The notes below the pieces were generated by a model. The model had not been told where the DNA came from. It saw only the letters and a list, made by a program, of their open reading frames with translations, and did no database searches. Both the position numbers and the translations under genes were made by a program. Positions 1 to 11,650 of a stretch of 64,000 nt of DNA are shown here, one piece after another. Position 1 is the stretch's first letter; every line of letters begins with the position of its first letter. The DNA is from Achatina immaculata (Eukaryota > Mollusca > Gastropoda > Stylommatophora > Achatinidae), in NCBI GenBank assembly GCA_009760885.1, contig CM019721.1:22647990-22711989 (forward strand), written 5' to 3'.

Positions 1-431
1 CTTAATGCTGACAGCATCTGCACAGCGCCGGGCGCTACTGTGGACGTGTTTCCTTCATCTTCCTCTACCGCGCTTCTCAAGTTCACCTTGCCATTAATAA
101 ACATATCGTGTATAAAACAGGTGAACACGAACAGGCAACTGCCATAACAAAATGTATAATCTAGGGAAAAGGTAGGAACATCTTTATTACTTAACGAGCA
201 CACAGTTGTGATGTTTCCGTGTGAGCTTTAATCATACAAAAACATACAAGACGAAGAAACAGAGAAAGAAGATAAAGGATAAATCCACATGAATGCTATG
301 TAAAAAATAGGAATAGAAAAAAAAATAGAATAAAATAAAATGAATGGGGCACTCAGCCGTGACTTGTAAGAGGATGTGTTCAGAAGTGCCATGGTGGAGT
401 ATAGACTATAGACTTGTGATGTGTGATATCT
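1..431. other. Intergenic edge, no gene seen
   Basis: I see no supportable coding region here. Part of it (about 195-425) belongs to a dispersed repeat described separately. Confidence 0.6.
195..425 (+). repeat. Dispersed repeat R, copy 1
   Basis: This stretch and 18213-18440 share ordered blocks over about 230 bp, including TTGTGATGTTTC, AAAAACATACAAGAC, TGAATGCT and GTGACTTGTAAGA. They are two diverged copies of one element of unknown class in the same orientation. No coding capacity or terminal repeats were seen. Confidence 0.6.
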
Positions 432-1321
432 TATCTTAGATATCCTTCCCATGCCGTTAAACGTCACATAGGGCTCGCATGTTTTCGGTGAGCTTTTAAA
501 CCTCATCAAGATATTTTATGCCTGTTAATTTGGCCTCTTAACAATGTCCTCTTCAGAGTTTCATGTGGTCTGCCTCTTTTTCTTCGGCATGTTGTGTTCC
601 ACTTGATAGCTTGTTTTGGGATTCTCTGATCGTTTCTTCTCATCACATGACCAATACATGTCCATCTCCTTTTCCTGATTACCCTTGAGACTGGTTGTTG
701 TTCGCGCATTTGTCTTATCTCTGCATTGTTCTTGAATTAGTTCCACGTGATGCTGAGTATTTTCCTTAGGCATTTGTTTTCAAAAGAGTCTAATTTATTG
801 TCTATTTCCTTAGTTGTTTTCCAGCTTTCCCATGCATAAATGAGGGTGGATATTACATCTGAATTGAATGGTCTTAACTTGGTTTTTGTGCTTATAACTT
901 TTGAATGCCATATGTGCTCAAGATTCTTGAAGATTGATGCTGCCTTTGCAATTCTAATTCTAACTTCTTTTCTGGTGTCACCATTCTGGTCTATGCAGCT
1001 GCTAAGGTATGCAAATTGATTGACTTCTTCAACAGCTGTCCCTTCTGCGTGTATTTTTCCATTTTGATTAATGAGAAGTTTCATTATCTTTGTTTCGTCC
1101 TTCTTAATTCAAAGTCCTATTTTGCTAGCCAGTGGAGACCGAATATTTGTTTCTTCTTGCGTCGAATTCACATTATTACTGATAAGAGTTATGTCATCAG
1201 CAAAACCAAGATCTTCTAGGTTGGTCCCATGTACCAAATCAATACCTGTGTTACCTGTGCAGCAATTTTTCATTATGAAGTAGCGGCAAAAACAGGATAA
1301 ACTTGAATATACTATTGCCAT
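432..1321 (-). mobile_element. LINE family B fragment (RT and 3' end), antisense
   Basis: On the minus strand this reads as the C-terminal part of a non-LTR reverse transcriptase: LEDLGFADDITLISNNVN (FADD catalytic box), a thumb segment with NQFAYLSSCIDQNGDTRKEV, and the Arg-rich tail RKRRWTCIGHVMRRN. Several frameshifts and stops make it a pseudogene. It is 5'-truncated. The same family recurs at 29057, 44098, 50640-51765, 56695, 61255 and 63035. The FADD box and W-x-x-I/V-G-H-x-x-R-R tail are typical of RTE-like LINEs; the exact clade is not certain. Confidence 0.8.
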
Positions 1322-1809
1322 TATATTACCTTTTTTCCCCTTCCTTTTTATAAAGCGTTCTAATTCCTTTATTCTGTTACCGGCAAGTGCATCATTTACA
1401 CCTCAACTATATGTTACGTATCGAAATATAACAGATGTTATGTATATATCACTAATTACGAACGCATTTTCCTCAGCAATGTTCACTACATCTTCCATAA
1501 CCGCTACTGCTAAACCGCCCGTGTGATTACGGCGCCCTAGATCTAAGTTTGGGCAGAGAAGAACAGCGACACTGCCATCTTCCACAAAGTCGTAATAGAT
1601 GACTGAAGAGATTTGGTGGGGGGGGGGAATGAAGGATGGGCTAATGACCTGTTCCCCGGAAAAACTTCGGCACCACAAAACACGGGGAGGAAAACCAGGA
1701 AACTTTGACTTGGAAAAGGAAGGGAATCTGATAACAGGGCGCGTAAAGTTATGCAGTCAAAGCCGAAAGGAAGCTGCAAAGAACCGACATCTCAGATGTG
1801 TACCAGGAC
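1322..1809. other. No gene seen; contains a poly-G tract
   Basis: Open frames here look random. A run of 10 G at 1618-1627 is the only notable feature. Confidence 0.5.
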
Positions 1810-2215
1810 ACCTTTTACCTACAAATCACGCCTAGAAAATGGGAGGTGGATTGGCCACACGCTAAGGAAACCCGACCACCAGCATAACAAGACGGACAAT
1901 GACGTGGAATCTTCAGGGACATAGAAATTGAGGAAAACATAGAAATACTTGAAGAGGGGAAATTATGACAGTGCTCAAAGACAAGGGAACAAACGAACGA
2001 ACATACGTTATTTTCTAAAGGTTAAGAACTGGACACGCAGGCCCTTCTAACATTCTGCCCTTCATCATAGAGCTTTTCACTCAGTCAGTCATTCAGCATT
2101 TTATGAGCACATGGAGAAAAGTAGAGATCAAAACCAAGAACAGGGCTGACTGGAGAGCCTTTATGTATGGTCTATGCTCTTAAGGGAGTGAAAGGTGATG
2201 ATGATGATGATGACT
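1810..2215 (+). mobile_element. LINE family D 3' fragment
   Basis: Decayed reading gives RWIGHTLRKP near 1842 and DWRAFMYGLCS near 2143, followed by a (GAT)n tail at 2197-2213. This is the C-terminus and simple-repeat tail of an RTE-like LINE. A short CR1-type tail (about 2004-2090) interrupts it. A second copy lies on the minus strand at 13130-13320. Confidence 0.65.
2004..2090 (-). mobile_element. CR1-like LINE 3' tail, short insert
   Basis: It shares the block AAGGTTAAGAACTGG...CAGGCCC...ACATTCTGCCCTTCATCAT with 9513-9745 and with 36861-36950, the 3' end of the longer CR1-like LINE. It appears inserted in the family D fragment. Confidence 0.6.
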
Positions 2216-2700
2216 ATGAAAAGACTGACACCCCATCCCCACTTTCCACAAAAAAGGTATTATGAAAGATTTCTCACAGAACAAAACAGATGAGCATTGT
2301 TTCACTTTTTGTTCTATATCTCCTTAGAACTGGCTGGTAGGGTCTGGTGGTAGCATCTATGCGGAGGACGGTCCGGTAGATCACATCGTACAGTTTTCCT
2401 CCCTTTCCTACGTTGAATACTGAAAGGCTCGTGTGTCTGACAGCCTCCTCCGCAACCTTATCATTGCAAAGAATGCAAGGTAGTATCTTCGGCTATGATT
2501 GTTCATGTTGTCTTTATGTTTAGAAGTGTGAACAGCTTCTTGTCTTCCTCACTTCAGATTCTAATGATGAACCACTAAAAGAAAGAGACGGATCGTCTTC
2601 ATGAATCTCACAGCCAGCAGCAGTTCTATACCTGTTTCCAACAGGTTTTACAGGTTCTCCCCCCCCCCCCCAACCTTTTCAATTATAAAGGCCTGATAAG
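2216..2700. other. No gene seen
   Basis: No supportable ORF or named repeat apart from a 13-C tract at 2659-2671. Confidence 0.5.
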
Positions 2701-2701
2701 G

Positions 2702-2955
2702 ATATTAAATTGGCCGCCTGAATGGCGAGCTGGTCAGCGCGCTAGTCCCTCAGGAGGAAGGTCGGTGGCTCGAGTCTGGCTCCAGCCACTCATCTCTATA
2801 AATGGATATTTGGCTTGTTCTGGAGCTCGGAAAGGACAAGCGGCCAGGCATGATGCTAACCCAAATAACCCACTAGTGTGCCGACAAGTGGACGCTGTCA
2901 CCATATCCCTAAGATGCCTCTATGGCATAAAAGGAACACATTTACCTTACCTTTT
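2702..2955 (+). mobile_element. tRNA-derived SINE
   Basis: The head has an A-box-like GAGCTGGTCAGCGCG and a B-box-like GGTGGCTCGAGTCTGG. The body and tail (GGCCAGGCATGATGCTAACC ... CCATATCCCTAAGATGCCTC ... TTACCTTACCTTTT) recur at 10815, 20320 (reverse), 38715 and 55200. Tail and pol III boxes together support a SINE. Confidence 0.75.
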
Positions 2956-3560
2956 AAGGACATTAAAATTTAGAGATAAATATATCTGGAATTTCACGAA
3001 GAGAACATGTTTAATCTCTACGACACATGTCTGCGCTCTCTTACATCCCCAACATGTGTCAAGTCCGATGTATATTTTGAGCAAATGGCTTTGCTCAACC
3101 CATAAGATAATTCCTGCACTATTTTTCTCTTCAAAGTTCAGGGAAAAAAAATCAAACTGACAGGTCACTCCGAATACTACTCTGCTCTCCACCCACGCTC
3201 TCACCACACCTCGACCTTTTGACACTGGGTAGTTAAGGACATTCCAACTTGGGAACACATTACTCTGCATTAACATTACCCCCCCCCCCCACCACCACCC
3301 ATATCACACCTTCCCAGTCACACTCGAAGCTAGAGTATAACAGAGGAAGACTGTTATGTTATGCACGTGCATGCCAAAGATAAACAAAAATAAATAAAAA
3401 TATTCACACATGCTTGGATAGCTCCCACAGAATCCTAAAACAAACAGCCCCCCCCCCTTCTCTCTCTCACGACTAAAACTGGACTCCTAATTCCTGCTTT
3501 AAAAATAGCACAGCATTTTTCTGTCACAAAACTAGAAAACTGTGTCTTGGATTCAGTTCT
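2956..3560. other. No gene seen
   Basis: Two C tracts (3279-3290 and 3448-3457) and low-complexity DNA; nothing coding. Confidence 0.5.
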
Positions 3561-3567
3561 TAAATGT

Positions 3568-3578
3568 CAGAAAGAAAC

Positions 3579-3614
<36 letters not shown>

Positions 3615-3791
3615 AATTCATTTACTAGAAACGAAGACTGAATAATTAATTTACCAGAGAGAAAGAGGGAGAGAAAGAGAAAGAGAGAGAGAAATGTTCA
3701 TTTACTAGAAACAAAGAATGAATAGCTAATTTACCATAGAGAAAAAAAGAGAGATAGAGAGTGTATAATTCATTTACCAGAGAGAGCGGGT

Positions 3792-3828
<37 letters not shown>

Positions 3829-3985
3829 AGAGTGAATAATTCATCTATCAGAGAAAGAGTATGAGAGAGAGAGAGACAAAGAGTGAATAATTCATTTACC
3901 AGAGAGAGAAAGTCATTTACCAGAGACAAAGAGTGAATAATTCATTTACCAGAGAGAGAGAGAGATAGAGAGAGAAACTGATTTA
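3568..3985 (+). repeat. GA-rich array with a 20-30 bp interspersed motif
   Basis: Runs of (GA)n alternate with copies of AGTGAATAATTCATTTACCA. The minus strand is a CT-rich mirror-type tract. Confidence 0.85.
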
Positions 3986-4111
3986 TCTTTGACATCCCTG
4001 CTTATTTTTTCTCCTGAACTTAAAAACATCCTAACCTCTTCATGGTTTTTCTCATACTCATCCTCAAATCCCGCTATCTAAAGACGAATTTCTGATCTGT
4101 AACTTCTTCCC

Positions 4112-4152
<41 letters not shown>

Positions 4153-5150
4153 CAGTAGCAGCAGCAGTAGTAGTTCTATGCTTTTACTGCTCAACAACTC
4201 AACACACATATTCAACTGTAGTCCAGATTAAAAAACAAAAAAAATTTAAATGAACATTCTGGTTGTTTCAGATGCTATGTCTTAGTAACTGCAGTCTTAT
4301 TAAGCATCTTTTTTGTTTTCTTCTTTAAAACTTTATTTTTTAAAGATGCTTGTGTTTGTTCCCCAGCTCTTGTGTTATCCAGTGGTATGAGCATAATATG
4401 GGCAGTCGGCAGATATCCCGAGCATTTCTGGAAACACTTTCCCAGACAGATCACATCACTCACTAACCGTGGACACCATCAACGACATCTCTTGACCAAA
4501 TTACAAAATGAACTTTAACAAAGAAAAGAGAGAGAAGTGGGGGGGGGGGTTATTTGTTATACGTCTGGGTCACAGATTATCAAAACTGATAACAACAAAG
4601 TGAGTGAAAGTGCAGCCTCAACCAGAGACTGCCATCCAAGAACAGGATCACTAACATGTTGAGAATACATGGGAACAATTTGGATGACGTCATTGACACA
4701 GAAAACACGGCTGGTACTCAGTTACAGATAAGACAACGTAACATTCACGCTCTCCTTTCCTTAAAACCCCCCAACCAAAAAAAAAAAAAATATGTCGGTG
4801 AAGGTGAGGGGATCTGTCTCTCTTTAGTATGTCCAGGACTACCAACTACTGCAAGGCCATGTAGGAAGAGAAACACAGAACCAGGACCATCATCAACATC
4901 CACTATAGCAGCGGTTCTGGGCTCCAGCAAATGGATTGGCTCCATTAAAATTTAGCACCATCTGGGTTCTATTTATTGTTTTATTTGTACCGAAGGGCCC
5001 ACAGGCCAGAAAAGGGGACATGACTACGGTAAGAACCATCGTTCTATAGCATAGCTTGTCATCTTCATATGATCAGACAATCATCAGAGTAACAGGTACA
5101 TAAGAGAAGGGAAAAAAGTCAGTCCTACAATGAGGCAGAGACATGGAAGA
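3986..5150. other. No gene seen; (GTA)n microsatellite
   Basis: A trinucleotide run of AGT with some CAG lies at 4113-4173. An 11-G tract lies at 4539-4549. The open frames at 4656-4955 and 5130-5489 show no family features and are not supported. Confidence 0.5.
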
Positions 5151-5154
5151 TACA

Positions 5155-5205
5155 AAGTTTTAGTGCCCCATGTTTCCCTTGAAATGGTCAGCATCACGCC
5201 TGGCT
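5155..5205 (-). mobile_element. SINE body fragment
   Basis: Short match (AGTGCCC...TTTCCCTTG...TGGTCAGCATCACGCCTGGC) to the reverse-oriented SINE body at 20350-20440. Confidence 0.45.
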
Positions 5206-5743
5206 CTCAATACCAGGATACTAATTTTTTACTTCAATCACTGACCCGGCTGCGAGAGGCTTGTGCACAAACAACTTTAATACTTAGCAGGTTATGTCGT
5301 CTTCGTGTGACGTGGTCCTTTCCCCAAGGTTGCCCCTCGCCTCACCGCCTCCCTGAATGTAATACGGCCTTGAGCAAGTTGATCAGTGCCATGTCCAGGG
5401 CTCACCTCCGGCCAAGTCGTCCCTTTTCTCTTCTGCCTCTCACTATCTGCCTTGCACTATCAACCTCTCCAAGCCAATATGTCTCTTGATAGCGGCCATG
5501 ATATTCTAAGCGCCTTCTCTAACATCATTTCAAATGCTGATATTCTCTCTTCTAGTGATCTGTTAAGTGTCAGTGTTTCGTGGATGTATGTCAGGTATTA
5601 GAATATACGGAGGCTTTTGATATAACGCTAAGTGCCGGGGAACGTGTGTGCCAGCAGAGCGTATTATTCCACTCACAATAAGCAAAACTGCGACACACAA
5701 GAAGAAATAATCAGCCTGGTCAAGACAGCACCGGGACATAATA

Positions 5744-7548
5744 AAGACTTTGTCAACAAAACACCTTTTTTGGGGTGCTAGTTGGCTAAGTACAGAAAGA
5801 TCTCTACTTATGCTTCATTGATTACACCAAGGCATTTGACAAGGTGAAACATAATGAAATTATTAAAATGCTTGAAGACATCAATATAGACGGCAAAGAC
5901 TTGAGGATTGTAAAACATCTATACTGGCAGCAAGAAGCAGCAGTTCGAGTTGAAAATAGAATTGGAAAATATCAACCTATAAAACAAGGGGTGCGACAAG
6001 GATGTGTACTATCTCCAGACCTTTTTTCTCTGTATAGCGAGAATATTCTAAGAACAATCATCACAGAACCAGGCATAAAAATTGGAGGATACAATATTAA
6101 CAACCTTCGGTATGCTGACGACACAGTACTGATAGCTGAGAACAAACAAGACCTGCAAAATCTCTTGAATAAAGTCGCCAAAGAAAGTGAACAGAAAGGC
6201 CTTACTTTGAACATCAAAAAGACAGAGACTATGGTTATATCTAAGAAACAGAATCCACCAGCATGCAGTATTAAATTAAACGGAACTGTTCTAAAGCAGG
6301 TGCAGAAATTCAAATACCTTGGAGCAGTAATAACTTCAGATGGGAAATGCAGAACAGAAATTAGGAACATAATAGGCCAAGCAAAGACTGCATTTCAGAG
6401 AATGAGAAACATATTGACCAACACATCCTTATCAATGAATGTTAGAAAACTAGTCCTAAAATGCTATATTGAACCTATCTTGTTATATGGAAGTGAATCA
6501 TGGACAATAGGCAAGTCTGCACAAAAATCATTGGAAGCAGCAGAAATGTGGTTTATTAGAAGAATGTTGCGAATCCCCTGGACAGCAAAAATAACTAATG
6601 AAGAATGTAGGAGAAGAGCTGGAGAGACAAAAAACCTTGTCAAAAAGATAAGAGAGAGACAATGTACTTTCATAGGACATGCAATGAGAAGAGGAGGCAT
6701 TGAAAATATTATAACAACAGGAAAAATAGAAGGAAGAAGATCAAGAGGAAGACCAAGAGAAATGATAATGGACAGTCTGATGGGATGGTGTGAAAGGAGA
6801 TCACCAACTGAGCTGATGGCCTGCATGAAGGATCGCGTGCTCTGGAGAAGCATAATAGCCAACGCCAGTCGGCATGGCACATGATGATGATGATGAGTTG
6901 GCTAAGTCGATAGTACGCTGTTCTCTCGTGGCTAGACGGCTGCTCGTCCTACCGGAGTCCGTGTTCGAATCCCAGGTAATTCTCTTGTGATTTTTCTTTC
7001 TCTCACGTCTCACTAAAGTGCTTTGTCTACGATTTTTTCGAGGTTTAATCCTACAATATTTATTCTCTTACTTTACCGTACCAAAACCTCGTAGTTTCCT
7101 ATTTATAAAAAATCGTTCCTTAAAACTATACCTGAAACTAACTTCATGTAATAAGTATTCGTTCGTTTGTTATTGTTGTTCAAGTTTGCACCAGACATGG
7201 CAGGAGACCGTGTGTATGTTTGTCTAGTTGGTACCTGCTAGAGAGAATGAATCTAAGCTACGGAATTTCTGTGTGTCACGACCTCGTTTCTTTCCGGGTG
7301 TCACGATCTCTCATGTCTGCTGAGCAGTTACTAAAGACTATGTCAACAAAACACCTGTTTTGGGGTGCTAGTTGGCTAAGTCGATAGTACGCTGTTCTCT
7401 CGTGGCTAGACGGCTGCTCGTCCTACCGGAGTCCGTGTTCGAATCCCAGGTAATTCTCTTGTGATTTTTCTTTCTCTCACGTCTCACTAAAGTGCTTTGT
7501 CTACGATTTTTTCGAGGTTTAATCCTACAATATTTGTTATCTTACTTT
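5744..7548 (+). mobile_element. Dimeric tRNA-derived SINE with target-site duplication
   Basis: Two near-identical units of about 210 bp (5744-5791 continuing at 6907-7070, and 7331-7548) start TGTCAACAAAACACC and end CTTACTTTACC, with about 260 bp of linker between. Each unit has an A box (TGGCTAAGTCGA) and a B box (TGTTCGAATCC). The pair is flanked by CGGGACATAATA at 5732-5743 and 7551-7562, a target-site duplication of 12 bp or slightly more. The first unit is split by a LINE at 5792-6896. The duplication length fits LINE-mediated insertion rather than an LTR integrase. Confidence 0.8.
5792..6896 (+). mobile_element. LINE family A: 5'-truncated RTE-type reverse transcriptase
   Basis: An intact frame from 5844 to 6884 gives 346 residues: [19 protein letters not shown], then the catalytic box [11 protein letters not shown], a thumb domain with [13 protein letters not shown], and the C-terminal tail [14 protein letters not shown] and [12 protein letters not shown] ending NASRHGT. 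It ends in (GAT)n. It is flanked by the 11-bp duplication GTTGGCTAAGT (5781-5791 and 6897-6907). The missing endonuclease and palm start make it dead, but the preserved frame suggests a recent insertion. A diverged copy is at 35297-36135. Confidence 0.9.
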
Positions 7549-7562
7549 ACCGGGACATAATA

Positions 7563-7800
7563 GTGCATGCCAGCTTAGTGGTTGCGTGCCCGCCAAACTA
7601 CGGTCAGCGTCACGCCCCTTTTCCTTCTCCCGGTGGTGTCAGGTGCTCCCTTTCACAACTCAGGTAGCCCAGGGCTGAGCGAACCTGTCGACTTCTGCTA
7701 CCCTGTGAAATATGTGTACTAACCCATACCTTCATCACAATCCATTTAGGCGGAATTAATAACCGACCGTAAGCCCCCTTAAACTGTTTGTTTTTTTTTT
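7563..7800 (+). mobile_element. Possible second tRNA-like SINE
   Basis: AGCTTAGTGGTTGCGTGCCC resembles a tRNA A-box region, and the segment ends in a T-rich tail at 7789-7803. No clear B box was found, so this is weak. Confidence 0.3.
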
Positions 7801-7914
7801 TTGTTAAGAAATGCAAATAAAATACACCAATCTACACAGGTCTATGTTGGTTAGATGAGTCACATTCGACATTACAACACTGTAAAAAAAAAGTAAAGAT
7901 AGTCCCATAGCATT

Positions 7915-8140
7915 TCAAATGCCGTAGGGGGTGAAGCGTTAGAGACCTCATTATGCTGGGTCATCAGCGTGTGAGGTAGGGTGACCAGTTCCTTTCCTCG
8001 CTGCCTTTACTTCCCAGATTTTCTCTGGTACCCATTTTACGAGGCTGGGTCGACCTCAGGGCCGTATTGGTCGGAAAAAATCCCGCTCAGCTGGGGATTC
8101 GAACCCTCGACCATTACAACACTGGCACTGCATTATTTCC
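7915..8140 (-). mobile_element. tRNA-derived SINE, reverse orientation
   Basis: The minus strand begins with GAGGGTTCGAATCCCCAGC, a perfect B box, and continues through a body with GGTACCAGAGAAAATCTGGG. The unit has the layout of a SINE head plus body. Confidence 0.65.
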
Positions 8141-8153
8141 GGGGGGGGGGGGG

Positions 8154-8695
8154 AGTATGACACGTGTGTTTATTATAAAGCTATATGTACAGACTTGCAT
8201 TTTGTTGTTGAGAAACAATGACAAACATAATAATGTCCAGACAGTTCAAATATTTCAGTCATATTAGGGGGGAATGATACAACAACGACAGCCATAGTTG
8301 ACGGAAATAAGAAGGAAAAAAAAAGGCAAGAAGTCAACCAACAACGAAACAGACGCCAAAGTGCACTTAAAAAAATAGTTCGAGGAACACTGCAGACCAC
8401 CTTCCACGGGGAGAGGGCACAAGGTGATGATGACGACGATTTGTTGTAAACAAGCTTTACAACATTAACACTTAACCCTTCTATATCCTATATTTGTATT
8501 GTTTACTAATTTGTCCAAAGTATAACTTCTCATTTGGCCGACCTCAGCTGACAGAGGAAGTTATATTGTGAACTGAAACACAAATGAGTTGATTCAACAT
8601 GTTTCTTTTTTTTAATTTGAGGACAGCATATTCTCATGTAATAAGACTACATCTTGACATTGTATAATGTAGTTTTGTAGAGTTTATAGTAGAGT
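8154..8695. other. No gene seen
   Basis: A 13-G tract at 8141-8153 precedes it. Nothing coding was supported. Confidence 0.5.
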
Positions 8696-8699
8696 TTAT

Positions 8700-9145
8700 A
8701 TTAAGGTCATGCATCTTTCCCATCGCAACATATGCCTGTGAGACGTGGACACTTAACAAAGCAGCTGAGAAACGCATAAATGCCTTTGAATGTAAATGCT
8801 ACAGAAGAGTTCTCCAAATATCGTGGACACAAAAAAGAACAAATATATCTATACTACAAGAGCTTAATATTGAAGAAGGCTGGTTAGTGAAGAGGATTAA
8901 AGAGAGAAAACTGAAATATTTTGGACACATTAACCGTCATAATTTAGAGAAGGCCATATTGGAAGGATACATAATGAGAAAAAGAAAAAGAGGAAGACCA
9001 AAATGAAGATGGCTGCAAGAAATCGTTGACGGTCTGCAAATGGACGCAGCAGCAGCAGGCCATCTTGCTCACAACCGAGAGGCCTACAGGAGTGCTGTTT
9101 GATAGGCAAAGTTCCGCAAGGGACATGCAGATGAATGAATTAGAG
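8700..9145 (+). mobile_element. LINE family C 3' fragment
   Basis: Reads ATYACETWTLNKAAEK, QISWTQKRTNISILQEL and KRKRGRPK, then the conserved end KFRKGHADE followed by TGAA repeats. One stop (TGA at 9004) and a lost Trp codon near 9103 mark decay. The best copy of this family is at 47880-48812. Confidence 0.8.
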
Positions 9146-9510
9146 TTTATAGCACACTAATTAATGAAAACTGATATTTTAAGCAACATGTAATTCGTTA
9201 GTTCATTTGTATATACAGTATTTGTTGTGTGATAGATCACAAAAGCATTATTAAGAATAATTAATCAAAAGCACTATTAAGAATAATTAATTTGAAAAGA
9301 TTAAATAAAACCAAAAAAAAATATCACTGAAGAACGTTTTTTGCTGAAAGGAAAAAGCACAAGTAATGCAACTTTCATATTAAGAACTATAACAGAACAA
9401 TCTCTAGAGGCAAGCAAAGATTTATACTTGTGCTTTACCGATTACACAAAGTTTTTGACAGAATTAGACATGAAGATATGACAGAAATGCTAGATATACT
9501 TAATACAGAT

Positions 9511-9750
9511 GGTATGAATGAATGAATGAATAACCTTTATTTTTAAAGGTAAAGAATTGGGCATGCAGGCCCATGTTACATTCTGCCCTACATCACTCCA
9601 TCTTTCATTCTTCCCACACACTTGATTTTGTACAAATATACAAATTAAATTAGGAAAAAAACATATCAAGAGTGTAAGATTTAAATACTACATTCAAAGT
9701 AAAAGAGAAGAAGTAATTAACCTAATAAAATAGGTTTACCCTTGGTAAAG
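9511..9750 (-). mobile_element. CR1-like LINE 3' tail inserted in a LINE
   Basis: It starts with (ATGA)n at 9513-9531, followed by the block AAAGGTAAAGAATTGGGCAT also seen at 2016 and 36886. The host LINE reading stops before it and resumes after it (GKDVRVIKN), which marks it as an insertion. Confidence 0.65.
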
Positions 9751-9993
9751 ATGTAAGAGTTATTAAGAATATTTACCAGAAGCAGAGAGCAGAAATAAGA
9801 GTGAGCAATGACACAGGTAAGTATCAGGACATAACAATATGTATGAGACAAGTACGTATCCTCACATACTTTATTCTCACACTACAGTGAAAACATCATG
9901 AGCCATTAAAAATAGGAAAGGAATAATAAAAAAAAAAACAGAAAGCCATAATATCAACAACCTCAGATAAGTAGAAAGTGAAAGCAGTCTGCA

Positions 9994-10541
9994 GAAACTA
10001 GTGAACAAGATTATTAAAGAGAGAAATAAAAGAGGTTTAGATACAGGACAGAAACTAGTGAACAAGATTATTAGAGAGAGAAATAAAAGAGGTTTAGATA
10101 CAGGACAGAAACTAGTGAACAAGATTATTAGAGAGAGAAATAAAAGAGGTTTAGATACAGGACAAAAACTAGTGAACAAGATTATTAGAGAGAGAAATAA
10201 AAGAGGTTTAGATACAGGACAAAAACTAGTGAACAAGATTATTAGAGAGAGAAATAAAAGAGGTTTAGATACAGGGCAGAAACTAGTGCACAATATTATT
10301 AGAGAGAAATAAAAGAGGTTTAGATACAGGACAGAAACTAGTGAACAAGATTATTAGAGAGAGAAATAAAAGAGGTTTAGATACAGGACAGAAACTAGTG
10401 AACAAGATTATTAGAGAGAAATAAAAGAGGTTTAGATATAGGACAGAAACTAGTGAACAAAATTATTAAAGAGAGAAATAAAAGAGGTTTGGATACAGGA
10501 CAGAAACTAGTGAACAAGATTATTAAAGAGAGAGATAAAAG
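9994..10541 (+). repeat. 57-bp minisatellite, block 1 (about 10 copies)
   Basis: The unit is 57 bp = 19 codons and contains AAACTAGTGAACAAGATTAT. Copies are nearly identical. The frame KLVNKIIRERNKRGLDTGQ stays open for several units. The unit corresponds to the stretch just after the catalytic box of the surrounding LINE RT. Confidence 0.92.
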
Positions 10542-11350
10542 TGATTCTTCTACTTCTTCTTCGTTCGCTTCTACCACCAAGACCGCCCTGTGATCCTTCT
10601 GAATTTACACCTGTGGTTCTCTATAGGTCCTGTGGTCCCCAAAAGGACCACAGAGATCCCCGAGAGGACCACAAGAGGTTCAGAGTATGGCACAGCTTGG
10701 GCCTGTATTCTTGGTGGGTGTCAGAAGTGTGATTACGTGACACCGTGGTTTTCGTTGCATCAGTTTGATCTAGAGTTGGACTTTCTCACCGGAAAAACCT
10801 TGGTGTGGTTTGGATATCAGTAGAAAAGAGGCCAGGCATGATACTGACCATATCACCTTCTAGTGTGCTGACAGGTCAAGGAAAATATGGGCACTAACAC
10901 CATATCCCTATGTGCCTCTAAGGCATGACAGGATTACCTTTACCTTTTTATATCCCCGCTGGGTGAGAGGTGGTTGCCCCTCCATTCCTGAGTTGGACTT
11001 TCTCACCGGAAAACCTCAGCGTGATTAGGATACACATACATCCCCACCAGGTGAGAGGTGGTTGCCTATCTAGACTGCCCTGGTCCAGGGTCTCCGACTT
11101 CAGCATTTTGTGGTCATGGCCGCTACCCTTCCTAGTTGTGACCAGGACGGAGCTTTTGTCCAGGACGACGAATCCTCGCCACTAGTGACTTCCACCCCTG
11201 AGTTGAGCTGGTTTAGGCATATTATCCCAGTATGGGCGTGTTTAGGACATGACCGACCCCTAGAGCAGAGGTATAGTGACATGCGTAGCCATCAAGTTTC
11301 ACCCCTGGTGTAAGCCGATTTAGGCATATTTCACCAGTATGGGTGTATAA
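10542..11350. other. Segment separating two 57-bp blocks
   Basis: It holds a SINE body fragment (10815-10948, GGCCAGGCATGATACTGACC ... ATTACCTTTACCTTTT), two copies of GAGTTGGACTTTCTCACCGG (10775 and 10991) and two of GGTGAGAGGTGGTTGCC (10962 and 11051). Probably several nested insertions; no gene seen. Confidence 0.55.
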
Positions 11351-11351
11351 T

Positions 11352-11650
11352 AAAAGTGGTTTAGATATAGGACAGAAACTAGTGAACAAGATTACTAAAG
11401 AGAGAGGTAAAAGAGGTTTAGATACAGGACGGAAACTAGTGAACAAGATTACTAAAGAGAGAGGTAAAAGAGGTTTAGATATAGGACAGAAACTAGTGAA
11501 CAAGATTACTAAAGAGAGAGGTAAAAGAGGTTTAGATATAGGACAGAAACTAGTGAACAAGATTACTAAAGAGAGAGGTAAAAGAGGTTTAGATACAGGA
11601 CGGAAACTAGTGAACAAGATTATTAAAGAGAAAAATAAAAGAGGTTTAGC
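11352..11650 (+). repeat. 57-bp minisatellite, block 2 (about 5 copies)
   Basis: Same unit as block 1 with its own shared variants (ATTACTAAAGAGAGAGGTAA), so the two blocks have been homogenised separately. It ends in KRGLATRVK, rejoining the LINE frame. Confidence 0.9.

Noticed and set aside
4656..5489. ORFs of 99 and 119 residues upstream
   Set aside because: No family motif, low-complexity reading, partly overlapping SINE sequence; no splice or start support.
6897..6980. A functional tRNA gene
   Set aside because: A and B boxes are present but the arms do not pair well and the segment recurs as part of a longer repeat.
5744..7548. LTR retrotransposon with two LTRs
   Set aside because: The repeats contain pol III A and B boxes, the flanking duplication is 12 bp or more, and no primer-binding site or polypurine tract was seen; dimeric SINE fits better.
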